Of a stretch of 64,000 nucleotides of DNA, positions 1 through 7,641 are shown piece by piece. The notes beneath the pieces are model-generated. The model made no database searches. It was not told where the DNA came from and saw only the letters and a program-made list of their open reading frames with translations. Source of the DNA: Actinosynnema sp042752395 (lineage in GTDB: Bacteria; Actinomycetota; Actinomycetes; Mycobacteriales; Pseudonocardiaceae); NCBI RefSeq assembly GCF_042752395.1, contig NZ_JBHYXZ010000014.1:26953-90952 (forward strand), in the 5' to 3' direction. Both the position numbers and the translations under genes were made by a program. Positions within the stretch are counted from its first letter, which is position 1, and each line of letters opens with the position of its first letter.

Positions 1-318
1 TGCGTGGTCGACGTGGACAACTTCGACATCGCCGCCGCCGTGCGGGAAGCCGACACCGCGAAGGTGAACCTCGCGGTGTCCGACCCGTGCTTCGAGTTGT
101 GGCTCCTCCTGCACTTCGCGGACCACCGCGCGCACATCCCGGACTACCGCGCCGCCCGGGACCCGCTCGCCCGCCACGTCCCCGGTTACGACAAGAAACT
201 CGACTACGCGGCGTTCGACCCCGGCGTGGAGGAAGCCGTCGCCCGCGCGGCCCGGTTGGGACCGGACAACCCGGTCACCGGCGTCGGCCGCCTCGTCGGA
301 GCGGTGCTCCACGCCTGA
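1..318 (+). CDS. RloB-like protein, C-terminal part (5' end outside window)
   Basis: Frame 1 is open from the first base and stops with TGA at 316-318, so only about 105 C-terminal residues are present. An acidic VDVDNF segment at the edge and the stretch SDPCFELWLLLHF resemble the RloB family (PF13707), in which a 'NPcFE.WLl.H' block is the landmark. RloB proteins usually follow an AAA15-type ATPase (RloA) in modules thought to act in phage defence; that partner would lie upstream, out of view. The family call rests on one strong motif and is moderately secure; function is not shown. Confidence 0.55.
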   Translation, partial: CVVDVDNFDIAAAVREADTAKVNLAVSDPCFELWLLLHFADHRAHIPDYRAARDPLARHVPGYDKKLDYAAFDPGVEEAVARAARLGPDNPVTGVGRLVGAVLHA

Positions 319-366
319 CCCGGATCGCACACCGCACGGGCGGACGGGTACCCGGGCCGCGCCGGT

Positions 367-372
367 TACGCT
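367..372 (+). promoter_or_regulatory. -10 hexamer of a probable leaderless rimO promoter
   Basis: TACGCT (TANNNT type) ends 7 nt before the GTG start of rimO and no Shine-Dalgarno sequence lies between them. This spacing is what a leaderless actinobacterial transcript would show. No clear -35 element was seen. Inference only. Confidence 0.4.
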
Positions 373-379
373 GAGCACC

Positions 380-1789
380 GTGTCTTCCCCCACCACGTCC
401 AAGCGCGTCGCCATGCTGACCCTCGGGTGCGCCCGCAACGAAGTCGACTCCGAAGAACTCGCCGGCCGCCTCACCGCCGGCGGTTGGGAGCTGGTCGACG
501 ACGAAGCCGACGTGGTCGTGGTCAACACGTGCGGCTTCGTGGAGTCCGCCAAGAAGGACTCCGTGGACACCCTCCTCGCCGCCGCCGACAGCGGCGCGAA
601 GGTGGTCGCGGTCGGGTGCATGGCGGAGCGCTACGGCGCCGAGCTGGCCGACAGCCTGCCCGAGGCGCACGCCGTGCTCGGGTTCGACCACTACGCCGAC
701 CTCGCCGACCGCCTGGACGACGTCCTCGCCGGCCAGGCCATCGCGTCGCACCAGCCGGTCGACCGCCGCACCCTCCTCCCGCTCACCCCGGTCCAGCGGC
801 CGGCCGCGGTCGAGGAGGTGCAGGTGCCCGGGCACGGCTGGGGCCCGCGCGTGCTGCGCACCCGCCTCGCGGACACGCCCGTCGCGCCGCTGAAGATCGC
901 CTCCGGCTGCGACCGGCGGTGCGCGTTCTGCGCCATCCCGTCGTTCCGCGGCGCGTTCGTGTCCCGCCACCCGGACGAGGTGGTGGCCGAGGCGATGTGG
1001 CTGGCCGAGCAGGGCGTGCGCGAGGTGTTCCTGGTCTCCGAGAACTCCACCTCCTACGCCAAGGACCTGCCCCGCGAGCTGGGCGGCCTGGAGCGGCTGC
1101 TCGCGCGGCTCGCCGCGGTGCCCGGCATCGACCGCGTCCGCGTGTCGTACCTCCAGCCCGCGGAGACCAAGCCGAGCCTGGTCAAGGCCATCGCCACCAC
1201 CGAGGGCGTCGCCGACTACTTCGACATGTCCTTCCAGCACTCCAGCGAGCCCGTGCTGCGCCGGATGCGCCGGTTCGGCTCCACCGAGTCCTTCCTCGGC
1301 CTCGTCGAGCAGATCCGCTCCCACGCGCCGCGCGCGGGCATCCGCAGCAACGTCATCGTCGGCTTCCCCGGCGAGACCGAGGAGGACGTGGCCGAGCTGG
1401 AGCGCTTCCTCACCGCCGCCCGCCTGGACGCGGTGGGCGTGTTCGGCTACTCGGACGAGGACGGCACCGAGGCCGAGGGCCTGCCGGGCAAGCTGGACGC
1501 CGACACCATCGCCGAACGCGTCGCCCGCGTGTCGAACCTGGTCGAGGAGCTGACCGCGCAGCGCGCGGAGGAGCGCGTCGGCGACGAGGTCGTCGTCCTG
1601 GTCGAGACCGCGGAGGACGACGAGAACGACTGCGTCGGCCGGGCCGCCCACCAGGCGCCCGAGGTGGACGGCGAGTGCGTGATCACCAACGCCGACGGCC
1701 TGCGGGTCGGCGACCTGGTGCGCTGCCGGGTCGACGTGTCCGAGGGCGTCGACCTGGTCGTCTCCGCGATCGAGGTGCTCCCGAGGTGA
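380..1789 (+). CDS. rimO: Ribosomal protein uS12 methylthiotransferase RimO
   Basis: A 469-residue radical-SAM methylthiotransferase that in this family adds a methylthio group to the conserved aspartate of ribosomal protein uS12. The N-terminal domain carries the auxiliary-cluster cysteines (LGCARNEVDSE, VNTCGF, AVGCMAERYG). The radical-SAM motif CDRRCAFC lies near residue 176, with FPGE further on and a C-terminal TRAM-like region. Length is normal for RimO. The GTG start fits a leaderless promoter. Its stop overlaps the pgsA start (GTGA), so the two are probably co-translated, as in other actinobacteria. Confidence 0.95.
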   Translation: MSSPTTSKRVAMLTLGCARNEVDSEELAGRLTAGGWELVDDEADVVVVNTCGFVESAKKDSVDTLLAAADSGAKVVAVGCMAERYGAELADSLPEAHAVLGFDHYADLADRLDDVLAGQAIASHQPVDRRTLLPLTPVQRPAAVEEVQVPGHGWGPRVLRTRLADTPVAPLKIASGCDRRCAFCAIPSFRGAFVSRHPDEVVAEAMWLAEQGVREVFLVSENSTSYAKDLPRELGGLERLLARLAAVPGIDRVRVSYLQPAETKPSLVKAIATTEGVADYFDMSFQHSSEPVLRRMRRFGSTESFLGLVEQIRSHAPRAGIRSNVIVGFPGETEEDVAELERFLTAARLDAVGVFGYSDEDGTEAEGLPGKLDADTIAERVARVSNLVEELTAQRAEERVGDEVVVLVETAEDDENDCVGRAAHQAPEVDGECVITNADGLRVGDLVRCRVDVSEGVDLVVSAIEVLPR

Positions 1790-2370
1790 CCGAACCCGCG
1801 CGCGTGCCGGTGCTGAACATCGCCAACGTGCTGACGATGTCCCGGCTGGTGCTCGTGCCGGTGTTCCTCTACCTGCTGTTCGCCGAGGGCGGCCACCAGC
1901 CGTGGTGGCGGCTGGCCGCCTTCGGCGTGTTCGCCGTGGCGTCGGTCACCGACCACGTCGACGGCAACCTGGCCCGCAAGCTGGGCCTGATCACCGACTT
2001 CGGCAAGATCGCCGACCCGATCGCGGACAAGGCGCTGACCGGCGCCGCGCTGGTGGGCCTGAGCCTGCTGGGCGAGCTGCCGTGGTGGGTGACGGTCGTC
2101 ATCGCCGTGCGCGAGCTGGGTGTCACGCTGCTGCGCTTCTGGGTCATCCGGCACGGCGTGATCCCGGCCAGCCGCGGCGGCAAGGCCAAGACGCTCGTGC
2201 AGATCGTGGCCATCGGCCTGTACCTGCTGCCGCTGCCGCCCTGGCTGGACCTGCTCCCGGTGGTCACCATGGGCGCGGCCGTGGTGCTGACCGTCGTCAC
2301 GGGCGTCGACTACGTGATCCGCGCCTTCCGGCTGCGGGCCCGCGGCAAGCGCGCGGTGGCCGGGGCGTGA
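1786..2370 (+). CDS. pgsA: CDP-diacylglycerol–glycerol-3-phosphate 3-phosphatidyltransferase
   Basis: A 194-residue integral membrane enzyme of phosphatidylglycerol synthesis. The CDP-alcohol phosphotransferase signature is complete: TDHVDGNLAR followed by GKIADPIAD (D-x2-D-G-x2-A-R-x8-G-x3-D-x3-D). Several hydrophobic helices flank it (FLYLLFAEG, VTVVIAVREL, VVTMGAAVVLTVV). The GTG start overlaps the rimO stop and the TGA overlaps the cinA start, giving a tightly coupled operon. Mycobacteria keep a pgsA paralogue beside clgR, so this copy may serve envelope-stress lipid supply; that part is inference. Confidence 0.92.
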   Translation: MTEPARVPVLNIANVLTMSRLVLVPVFLYLLFAEGGHQPWWRLAAFGVFAVASVTDHVDGNLARKLGLITDFGKIADPIADKALTGAALVGLSLLGELPWWVTVVIAVRELGVTLLRFWVIRHGVIPASRGGKAKTLVQIVAIGLYLLPLPPWLDLLPVVTMGAAVVLTVVTGVDYVIRAFRLRARGKRAVAGA

Positions 2371-2840
2371 CCGCCGCCGACGTCGTCCGGGCGCTCCGGG
2401 ACCGCGGCGAGACCGTCGCCGCGGCCGAGTCGCTGACCGCCGGCCTGGTGACCGCCGAGCTGGCCTCCGTGCCCGGCGCCAGCGCCGTGGTGCGCGGCGG
2501 TCTCGTCGTCTACGCCACGGACCTCAAGCACACGCTCGCGGGCGTGGACGCCGCCCTGCTGGCCGAGCACGGCGCGGTGCACCCCGAGGTGGCCCGGCAG
2601 CTCGCCGAGGGCGCACGCGCCCGCTGCGGCGCGACGTGGGGCCTCGGGCTGACCGGGGTGGCGGGCCCGGACCCGCAGGACGGGGTGGCGCCGGGCACGG
2701 TGCACGTCGGTTTGTCCGGTCCGTCCGGTTCGGTCGTGCGCACGCTCACTCTGGGTGGTGGCCGTGACGAAGTCCGCAAGAGTTCGACGGTCGCGGCCCT
2801 GGATCTCCTGCTGGACCACCTCAAGATCCCCGTCGAGTGA
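2367..2840 (+). CDS. cinA: CinA-type nicotinamide-nucleotide amidohydrolase (C-terminal domain only)
   Basis: A 157-residue stand-alone CinA C-terminal domain (PncC type) that deamidates NMN in NAD recycling. Family landmarks are AAAESLTAGLV near the N terminus, GGLVVYATDLKH, and GLTGVAGPDPQDGVAPGTV. The N-terminal COG1058 domain of full-length CinA is absent, which is normal for this short form. GTG overlaps the pgsA TGA. It is followed 156 bp later by clgR, the usual actinobacterial order. Confidence 0.92.
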   Translation: MTAADVVRALRDRGETVAAAESLTAGLVTAELASVPGASAVVRGGLVVYATDLKHTLAGVDAALLAEHGAVHPEVARQLAEGARARCGATWGLGLTGVAGPDPQDGVAPGTVHVGLSGPSGSVVRTLTLGGGRDEVRKSSTVAALDLLLDHLKIPVE

Positions 2841-2881
2841 CGTGAGCAGGGCGTTCGCCCTCATCGCCGACCACGCACGCG

Positions 2882-2907
2882 GGAACTTACCCGGCAGTTC
2901 ACTCGTT
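2882..2907 (+). promoter_or_regulatory. ECF (SigE-type) promoter for clgR
   Basis: GGAAC at 2882-2886 and CGTT at 2904-2907 are separated by exactly 17 nt, the pattern used by SigE-like ECF sigma factors. The predicted start is near 2914, leaving about 80 nt of leader before clgR. Mycobacterial clgR is known to be SigE-dependent, which supports the reading. Confidence 0.6.
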
Positions 2908-2918
2908 CGCCCTTGGCG
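2905..2918 (+). promoter_or_regulatory. ClgR box GTTCGC-N5-GCG
   Basis: GTTCGCCCTTGGCG matches the published Streptomyces ClgR recognition pattern GTTCGC-N5-GCG exactly. It overlaps the -10 element of the ECF-type promoter and sits about 80 bp before clgR, so ClgR probably acts on its own promoter. Confidence 0.7.
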
Positions 2919-2996
2919 GACGTGTCGGGAAGTCACTGCCCGTCGACGGGACGGGTCGGTAACGTGGTGGCACGGCCGGCCGGAAGGAGGCGCGCG

Positions 2997-3425
2997 ATGA
3001 CCGTGCTGCTACGCGAGGCGATCGGTGATCGGCTCCGCCATGCCCGCACCACCCAACGCCGCACGCTGCGCGAGGTCTCCAGGACCGCCCGCGTCAGCCT
3101 GGGGTACCTCTCCGAGGTGGAGCGTGGCCGCAAGGAGGCGTCCAGCGAGCTGTTGGCCGCGATCTGCGAAGCGCTGGACCTGCCCCTGTCGGAGCTGCTG
3201 CACCTGGTCGCCTCGGACATCGGCGCGGTCCAGCAGCCCGTGCCCACGCCTGCCGAGCTGGCCGAGCGCAGCACCGCGCCCGCCGCGGCGGCGGGCCTGG
3301 AGGGCGGCAGCCTGGTGCCCGCGGTGATCGGCAACGACCTGTCCGACCTGCGGCTTCAGCCCGTGCTCACGCACCGGCTCTCGACCTCGATCAGCAAGCC
3401 GCGCGACGCGGTGGTGGCGGCGTAA
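2997..3425 (+). CDS. clgR: Helix-turn-helix transcriptional regulator ClgR
   Basis: A 142-residue XRE-family regulator that in actinobacteria activates clp protease and related stress genes. The HTH lies at roughly residues 10-65 (TLREVSRTARVSLGYLSEVE, then EALDLPLSELLHL). The C-terminal half is Ala/Pro-rich and ends in VAA, the kind of tail that makes ClgR itself a Clp substrate in related species. ATG at 2997 was chosen because GGAAGGAGG lies just upstream and the HTH begins at once. The cinA–clgR–pspA order agrees with the mycobacterial locus. Confidence 0.9.
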   Translation: MTVLLREAIGDRLRHARTTQRRTLREVSRTARVSLGYLSEVERGRKEASSELLAAICEALDLPLSELLHLVASDIGAVQQPVPTPAELAERSTAPAAAAGLEGGSLVPAVIGNDLSDLRLQPVLTHRLSTSISKPRDAVVAA

Positions 3426-3443
3426 CCCCAGTTCACCCGTGCC

Positions 3444-3474
3444 AGAGCCGAGCCGGTCCGACCGGCTCGGCTCT
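3444..3474 (+). terminator. Perfect 14-bp hairpin after clgR
   Basis: AGAGCCGAGCCGGT and its exact complement are separated by a 3-nt loop (CCG), 20 bp after the clgR stop. There is no T run, as is common in high-GC actinomycetes. It separates clgR from the pspA promoter. Confidence 0.75.
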
Positions 3475-3632
3475 CCGCGCTTGCAACGACTTGGCAACCC
3501 GGTGTGGGGTCGCCGCGTCCACCGGGGGCGCGCGGGGCAGGATGACCATGCCGACGAAAGTCGGGGGTGACTCAGGGTGAACCCGGAGATCTCCCCGGGT
3601 CGGTGGAAGCAGCGCGGGACAACTGACACGAT

Positions 3633-3658
3633 GGAACCAACACCGGCACCGGGTCGTT
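3633..3658 (+). promoter_or_regulatory. ECF (SigE-type) promoter for pspA
   Basis: GGAAC at 3633-3637 and CGTT at 3655-3658 are 17 nt apart, the same geometry as the clgR promoter. It lies downstream of the clgR terminator and gives a leader of about 43 nt to pspA. Confidence 0.55.
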
Positions 3659-3708
3659 GCCAATCACGAGCGCGAGCCAGGGAAGTGCGGAGAAGGCAGG
3701 CGTAGGAG

Positions 3709-4572
3709 ATGGCCAACCCTTTCGTGAAGGCATGGAAGTACTTCATGGCGGCTTTCTCGTCGAAGATCGACGAGCACGCCGACCCGAAGGTGCAGATCCA
3801 GCAGGCCATCGAGGAGGCTCAGCGGCAACACCAGGCGCTGTCCCAGCAGGCCGCCGCGGTGATCGGCAACCAGCGCCAGCTCGAGATGAAGCTCAACCGC
3901 CAGCTCGGTGAGGTGGAGAAGCTCCAGGCATCCGCACGCCAGGCGCTCGTGCTCGCCGACGAGGCGCGGGCCAAGGGCGACGAGCAGCGCGCGACGCAGT
4001 TCGAGAACGCCGCGCAGGGCTTCGCCACCCAGCTGGTGACCGCCGAGCAGAGCATCGAGGACCTCAAGACCCTGCACGACCAGGCGTTGCAGGCCGCGAC
4101 CCAGGCCAAGCAGGCCGTCGAGCGCAACGCGATGGTGCTCCAGGGCAAGCTCGCCGAGCGCACCAAGCTGCTCAGCCAGCTGGAGCAGGCGAAGATGCAG
4201 GAGCAGGTCTCCCACTCGCTGCGCCAGATGACCGAGCTGGCCGCGCCCAGCAACACGCCGTCGCTGGAGGAGGTCCGCGACAAGATCGAGAAGCGGTACA
4301 CCACCGCGCTCGGGTCGGCGGAGCTGGCGCAGAACTCGGTGCAGGGCCGGATGCTGGAGGTCCAGCAGTCGACCACCGAGATGGCGGGCATGTCGCGGCT
4401 GGAGCAGATCCGCGCCTCGATGGCGGGCGGCAAGGTCGCCGGCGAGGTGACCGGCGGCCAGCCCGCGAGCGCGAGCGCGAGCATCCAGCAGGAGATCCAG
4501 CAGCGGGTGCAGCAGGCGCAGGCGCAGCCGACCCAGCAGATGCAGCAGAACCCGCCGGCGAGCCAGGGCTGA
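3709..4572 (+). CDS. pspA: PspA/IM30 phage-shock protein
   Basis: A 287-residue coiled-coil protein that binds stressed inner membrane and supports envelope integrity (the 35-kDa antigen in mycobacteria). It starts MANPFVKAWKYFMAAFSSKI, the amphipathic helix typical of the family, then shows long heptad-like helices (residues about 25-225) and a Gln/Ala/Pro-rich tail. AGGAG precedes the ATG by 6 nt. It follows clgR and precedes a pspM-like gene, the actinobacterial Psp arrangement. An ECF-type promoter lies just upstream. Confidence 0.92.
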   Translation: MANPFVKAWKYFMAAFSSKIDEHADPKVQIQQAIEEAQRQHQALSQQAAAVIGNQRQLEMKLNRQLGEVEKLQASARQALVLADEARAKGDEQRATQFENAAQGFATQLVTAEQSIEDLKTLHDQALQAATQAKQAVERNAMVLQGKLAERTKLLSQLEQAKMQEQVSHSLRQMTELAAPSNTPSLEEVRDKIEKRYTTALGSAELAQNSVQGRMLEVQQSTTEMAGMSRLEQIRASMAGGKVAGEVTGGQPASASASIQQEIQQRVQQAQAQPTQQMQQNPPASQG

Positions 4573-4579
4573 GAGGGTG

Positions 4580-4723
4580 GTGTCCGCGATGGAACCCCGG
4601 CGCAAGGCGGCCGGTGAGATCGTCCAGATCATCGGCGGCCAGCTCCAAGGGCAACTCGCGGACCAGGTGAAACGGCGGTACGCCGCCTGGAACGACCCGC
4701 GCGCGAAGCGGGAAACGGGGTAG
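4580..4723 (+). CDS. Short ORF after pspA, probable N-terminal part of a PspM-like protein
   Basis: GTG at 4580 (or GTG 4577) opens a 47-codon frame ending in TAG at 4721-4723. It begins a few bases after the pspA stop, behind GAGAGG. The product is a basic helix ending KRRYAAWNDPRAK then RETG. Basic 'W.DPra' segments before a membrane helix are what I would expect at the start of an actinobacterial PspM. The transmembrane part lies in the same frame beyond the stop and the N gap (see 4847-5551). It may be one gene broken by insertion or misassembly. No homology search was possible. Confidence 0.45.
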   Translation: MSAMEPRRKAAGEIVQIIGGQLQGQLADQVKRRYAAWNDPRAKRETG

Positions 4724-4804
4724 CCGCGGTCGATGCGCGGGGTGTGCATGTGGGTTTTAGTTGTGGCGCCGAGGGGGGTCGGAGGCTCGCACACCCAGTG
4801 GGGT

Positions 4805-4814
4805 NNNNNNNNNN
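4805..4814. other. Assembly gap (10 N)
   Basis: Ten undetermined bases lie inside the pspM-like locus. A round number of N usually marks a gap of unknown length. The flanks are G-rich before and C-rich after, so a strong hairpin or a collapsed repeat may have broken the assembly. Confidence 0.95.
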
Positions 4815-4846
4815 GGGCGGCCAACCCCCACCCCAAACCCGGGAAC

Positions 4847-5551
4847 ATGGTCAACCGCGGGACCCCGCCCAGCAACCACCCCCCCGCCAAGCTCCCCCGC
4901 GGGACCGCCCGGACGCGCCGCGTGCTGACCTTCTGGCTGATCGTGCTGGCCCTGCTCGCGGTCGTGGGCACGCTCACCCTGGTGGGTGTGCTCGGCGCGG
5001 GCGCCGGCGTCGCCGCGGCCCTCGGGTTCGCCGGCACGTCCGTGCTGGCCGTGCGCACGAACCTGAAGATGAGGGGCATCGACGCCGCCCGCAAGCAGCT
5101 GGAGGTCGCGCCGGTGCGCGAGCCGCTGCCCGCGCGCTCGTCGGCCGCGCGCCAGCCGATGGAACGGCTGGAGGACGCCGAGGACACGCTGCGGGAGCTG
5201 CTGCGCCAGCTCGACTCGGCGGCGCTGACGTCCATCCCCACCGACTCGGTCGAGCAGGCCCGCGCCACCGGCGCCGAGGCATCCTCCGCGATCCGGGCCG
5301 TGTCCCGCCAGCTCCAGGCCGTGGAACGGGCGCGCGACACCGCGCCGCCGCTGGACCGCGCACCGCTGGTCGAGGGCGTGCGCCGGCTGCGGGCGCAGCT
5401 GGACGAGGGCGTGGACGGCTACTGCGGCCTGGTCGCCGCGGCCGGTCGGGTGCTCGCCGAGAGCACCGCGTCCAACCCCCGGCAGGTGCTGGGCGACGCG
5501 ACGGACCACCTGGCCGGTCTGGCGTCGGCGTTGCGCGAGCTGTCGCGCTGA
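4847..5551 (+). CDS. PspM-like membrane protein (start uncertain)
   Basis: The frame is open from 4733 through the N gap to 5551. The first in-frame ATG after the gap is at 4847, giving 234 residues. A double membrane helix (FWLIVLALLAVVGTLTLVG, then GAGAGVAAALGFAGTSVLAV) follows a basic Pro-rich start. The rest is helical and soluble. Directly after pspA this fits PspM, the membrane partner in the actinobacterial Psp system. The true N terminus may be the short ORF at 4580-4723. Identity is inferred from position and topology. Confidence 0.6.
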   Translation: MVNRGTPPSNHPPAKLPRGTARTRRVLTFWLIVLALLAVVGTLTLVGVLGAGAGVAAALGFAGTSVLAVRTNLKMRGIDAARKQLEVAPVREPLPARSSAARQPMERLEDAEDTLRELLRQLDSAALTSIPTDSVEQARATGAEASSAIRAVSRQLQAVERARDTAPPLDRAPLVEGVRRLRAQLDEGVDGYCGLVAAAGRVLAESTASNPRQVLGDATDHLAGLASALRELSR

Positions 5552-5780
5552 TCACGCCCCCGGTGCGGATCCCTGCACCCGGTGGCCGCGCGGCCATCTG
5601 CACGAACGCCGACTACGTCACGTTGCGTAACGAAGTTGGGCCAACCTCGCCGCCACAGTGGCGTACGCTGCTGCGATCGTGTGATTATCAGACCGTTACA
5701 TAGCTGCGGCCACTACTTGGCGTGGCAGGATCCTCGGGTCGGACAGCGTGGTCCGTCCTGGTCGCCGGGGAGGTCGTTGA

Positions 5781-7025
5781 GTGGCGTTGTGGACCGTGCG
5801 CGGTGATGGCCGCCCCACCGATGGCGACGCCGTCGCGCCGCAGGAGCGGCTGAGCTGGCCGCGCACCATCGGGTTCGGCGCCCAGCACCTGGTCGCGATG
5901 ACGGGCGCCACGATTCTCGTCCCCGCCACCACCGGGCTCCCCGTCAGCACCACGCTGCTGTTCTCGGGCGTCGGCACGCTGCTGTTCATCGTGATCACCC
6001 GCAACCGCGTGCCCAGCTACCTCGGTGCGTCGTTCGCGTTCATCGCGCCGCTGTCGGCCGCCCGCGACGAGGGCATCGCCGCGCAGCTCGGCGGCGTGCT
6101 CGCGGCCGGCCTGCTGGTGATCATCCTCGGGGTCGCGGTGAAGGCGCTGGGCGTGCGGCTGCTGGAGGCCGTGATGCCGCCGGTGGTGACCGGCGCGGTG
6201 GTCGTGCTGATCGGGCTGAACCTGTCGCACCGGGCCACCGACTCGTTCGCCCAGCAGCCGCTGCCCGCCGTGGTGACGATGGGCATCATCCTGCTGTGCG
6301 GCGTGCTCGGCCGCGGCTCGGCGTTCCGGTTCTCCGTGCTGATCGGCGTGGTCGCCGGGTGGGCGCTCGGCTTCGGGCTCGGCCTGGTCGACACGGCCGC
6401 GGTCGGCCGCGCCGCCTGGTTGGGCCTGCCCGAGTTCCACGCGCCGGAGCTGCGCCCGACGGTGACGCTGCTGGTGCTGCCGGTGGTGATCGTGCTGGTC
6501 GCGGAGAGCGTCGGCCACGTCAAGGCGATCGGCGCGCTGACCGGCCGCAACCTCGACGGCAACGTCGGCGACTCGATCATCGCCAACGGCGTGTCCACGG
6601 CCCTGGCGGGCTTCGGCGGCGGCTCGGGCACCACGACGTACTCCGAGAACATCGGCGTGATGGGCGTGACCAAGGTCTTCTCCACGGCCGCGTACGCGGT
6701 GACCGGCGTGGCCGCCGTGCTGATCTCGTTCTCGCCGAAGCTCACCGCGCTGCTCTCCACCGTCCCGGCGGGTGTGGTCGGCGGCGCCACGCTCGTGCTG
6801 CTGGGCCTGATCAGCCTGGTCGGCGTGCGGGTCTGGATGGACAACCGGGTCGACCTGACCAACCCGGGCAACGCGCTGGTGGGCGGCGCGGCCCTGGTCG
6901 CGGGCGTGGGCGACCTGACGCTGGAGCTGGGCGACATGGAGCTGGGCGGCCTGGTCTGGGGCTCGCTGCTCGTGGTGATCCTGCACCCGGTGCTGCGCTG
7001 GCTCCGCGCCGCCCGCGGCGTCTGA
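5781..7025 (+). CDS. Uracil/xanthine permease, NCS2 family
   Basis: A 414-residue transporter with about 14 membrane segments. NCS2 landmarks are FGAQHLVAMTGATILVP in the first helix, AESVGHVKAIG (the key glutamate of TM8), and GFGGGSGTTTYSENIGVMGVT (TM10 half-helix). It is close in layout to UraA-type uracil:proton symporters. The GTG start is 10-15 nt after GGGGAGG. The 229 bp upstream holds no gene; no PyrR-type binding loop was recognised there. pyrD lies nearby on the other strand, so a pyrimidine role is plausible; substrate choice is not proven. Confidence 0.88.
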   Translation: MALWTVRGDGRPTDGDAVAPQERLSWPRTIGFGAQHLVAMTGATILVPATTGLPVSTTLLFSGVGTLLFIVITRNRVPSYLGASFAFIAPLSAARDEGIAAQLGGVLAAGLLVIILGVAVKALGVRLLEAVMPPVVTGAVVVLIGLNLSHRATDSFAQQPLPAVVTMGIILLCGVLGRGSAFRFSVLIGVVAGWALGFGLGLVDTAAVGRAAWLGLPEFHAPELRPTVTLLVLPVVIVLVAESVGHVKAIGALTGRNLDGNVGDSIIANGVSTALAGFGGGSGTTTYSENIGVMGVTKVFSTAAYAVTGVAAVLISFSPKLTALLSTVPAGVVGGATLVLLGLISLVGVRVWMDNRVDLTNPGNALVGGAALVAGVGDLTLELGDMELGGLVWGSLLVVILHPVLRWLRAARGV

Positions 7026-7031
7026 CGCCCC

Positions 7032-7205
7032 TCAGCCGAGGTGCTCCTCCTCGTAGGCGTAGTGCGCCTCCAACCGCTCCTCCAGGCGGTCCAGCTCGGG
7101 CCGCAGCCGCTCCGGGTCGCCTGACAGGGCGGCGATCTCCGCGATCACCCCGGCGACGACGCGGTGCTCCTCGCGCAGCCGCCGCAGCCGCGCCGCTGCC
7201 GGGTG
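7032..7205 (-). pseudogene. Short remnant, possibly the C terminus of a hemerythrin-like helical protein
   Basis: On the minus strand a frame open from 7205 to TGA at 7032-7034 reads as high-GC3 coding sequence: LREEHRVVAGVI, then DRLEERLEAHYAYEEEHLG. The 'H..YEE' ending resembles the last helix of hemerythrin HHE domains. A stop at 7206-7208 closes the frame upstream and only a GTG at 7146-7148 could start it (38 residues). It looks like the tail of a gene whose front was lost when marR came to lie here. Low confidence. Confidence 0.35.
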
Positions 7206-7640
7206 TCAACCACCGATGACGCCATCCGGGCGTTGCTGCTGCTCATGCCGCGCATCGTCGGCCGGGCGAAGCGGCTCAAGGTGCCGGACGAGCCGGCGTC
7301 CCTGGCGCTCGCGCCGCGGCACCTGTCGCTGCTGTCCTACCTGCTGTTCGACGGCCCGGCGACGGTGAACGACCTGGCCGAGCGGCTGGAGGTGGCGCCG
7401 ACGACGGTCAGTCTGATGGTGGCCGAGCTGAGCCGCAAAGGCGTGCTGGAACGCCGTGAGGACGAGCGGGACCGGCGCAGGCGGATCGTCAGCATCACCG
7501 ACGCCCGGCGGCCCGCGATCGACGCGTGGCTGGCCAGGGGAGCGCGGGCGTGGCGGGTCGCGCTGGAGCCGCTGACGCCCGAGCAGCGCCGGGTCTTCGT
7601 GGAGACCTTCAGGGCCTACGAGGACGCGTTGGACGCGTGA
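7203..7640 (+). CDS. MarR-family transcriptional regulator
   Basis: A 145-residue winged-helix regulator. The wHTH spans about residues 40-105: LSLLSYLLFDGPATVNDLAE, LEVAPTTVSLMVAELSRKGV, then the wing ERREDERDRRRRIVSITD. The GTG at 7203 (VSTTDDAIRALL) was chosen as it begins the first dimerisation helix; an upstream in-frame start at 7164 is possible. It ends 1 bp before the stop of convergent pyrD. Its targets cannot be read from the sequence. Confidence 0.85.
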   Translation: MSTTDDAIRALLLLMPRIVGRAKRLKVPDEPASLALAPRHLSLLSYLLFDGPATVNDLAERLEVAPTTVSLMVAELSRKGVLERREDERDRRRRIVSITDARRPAIDAWLARGARAWRVALEPLTPEQRRVFVETFRAYEDALDA

Positions 7641-7641
7641 G

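Noticed and set aside
5552..5780. PyrR-type attenuator before the uracil permease
   Set aside because: No binding-loop consensus and no terminator/antiterminator pair could be drawn.
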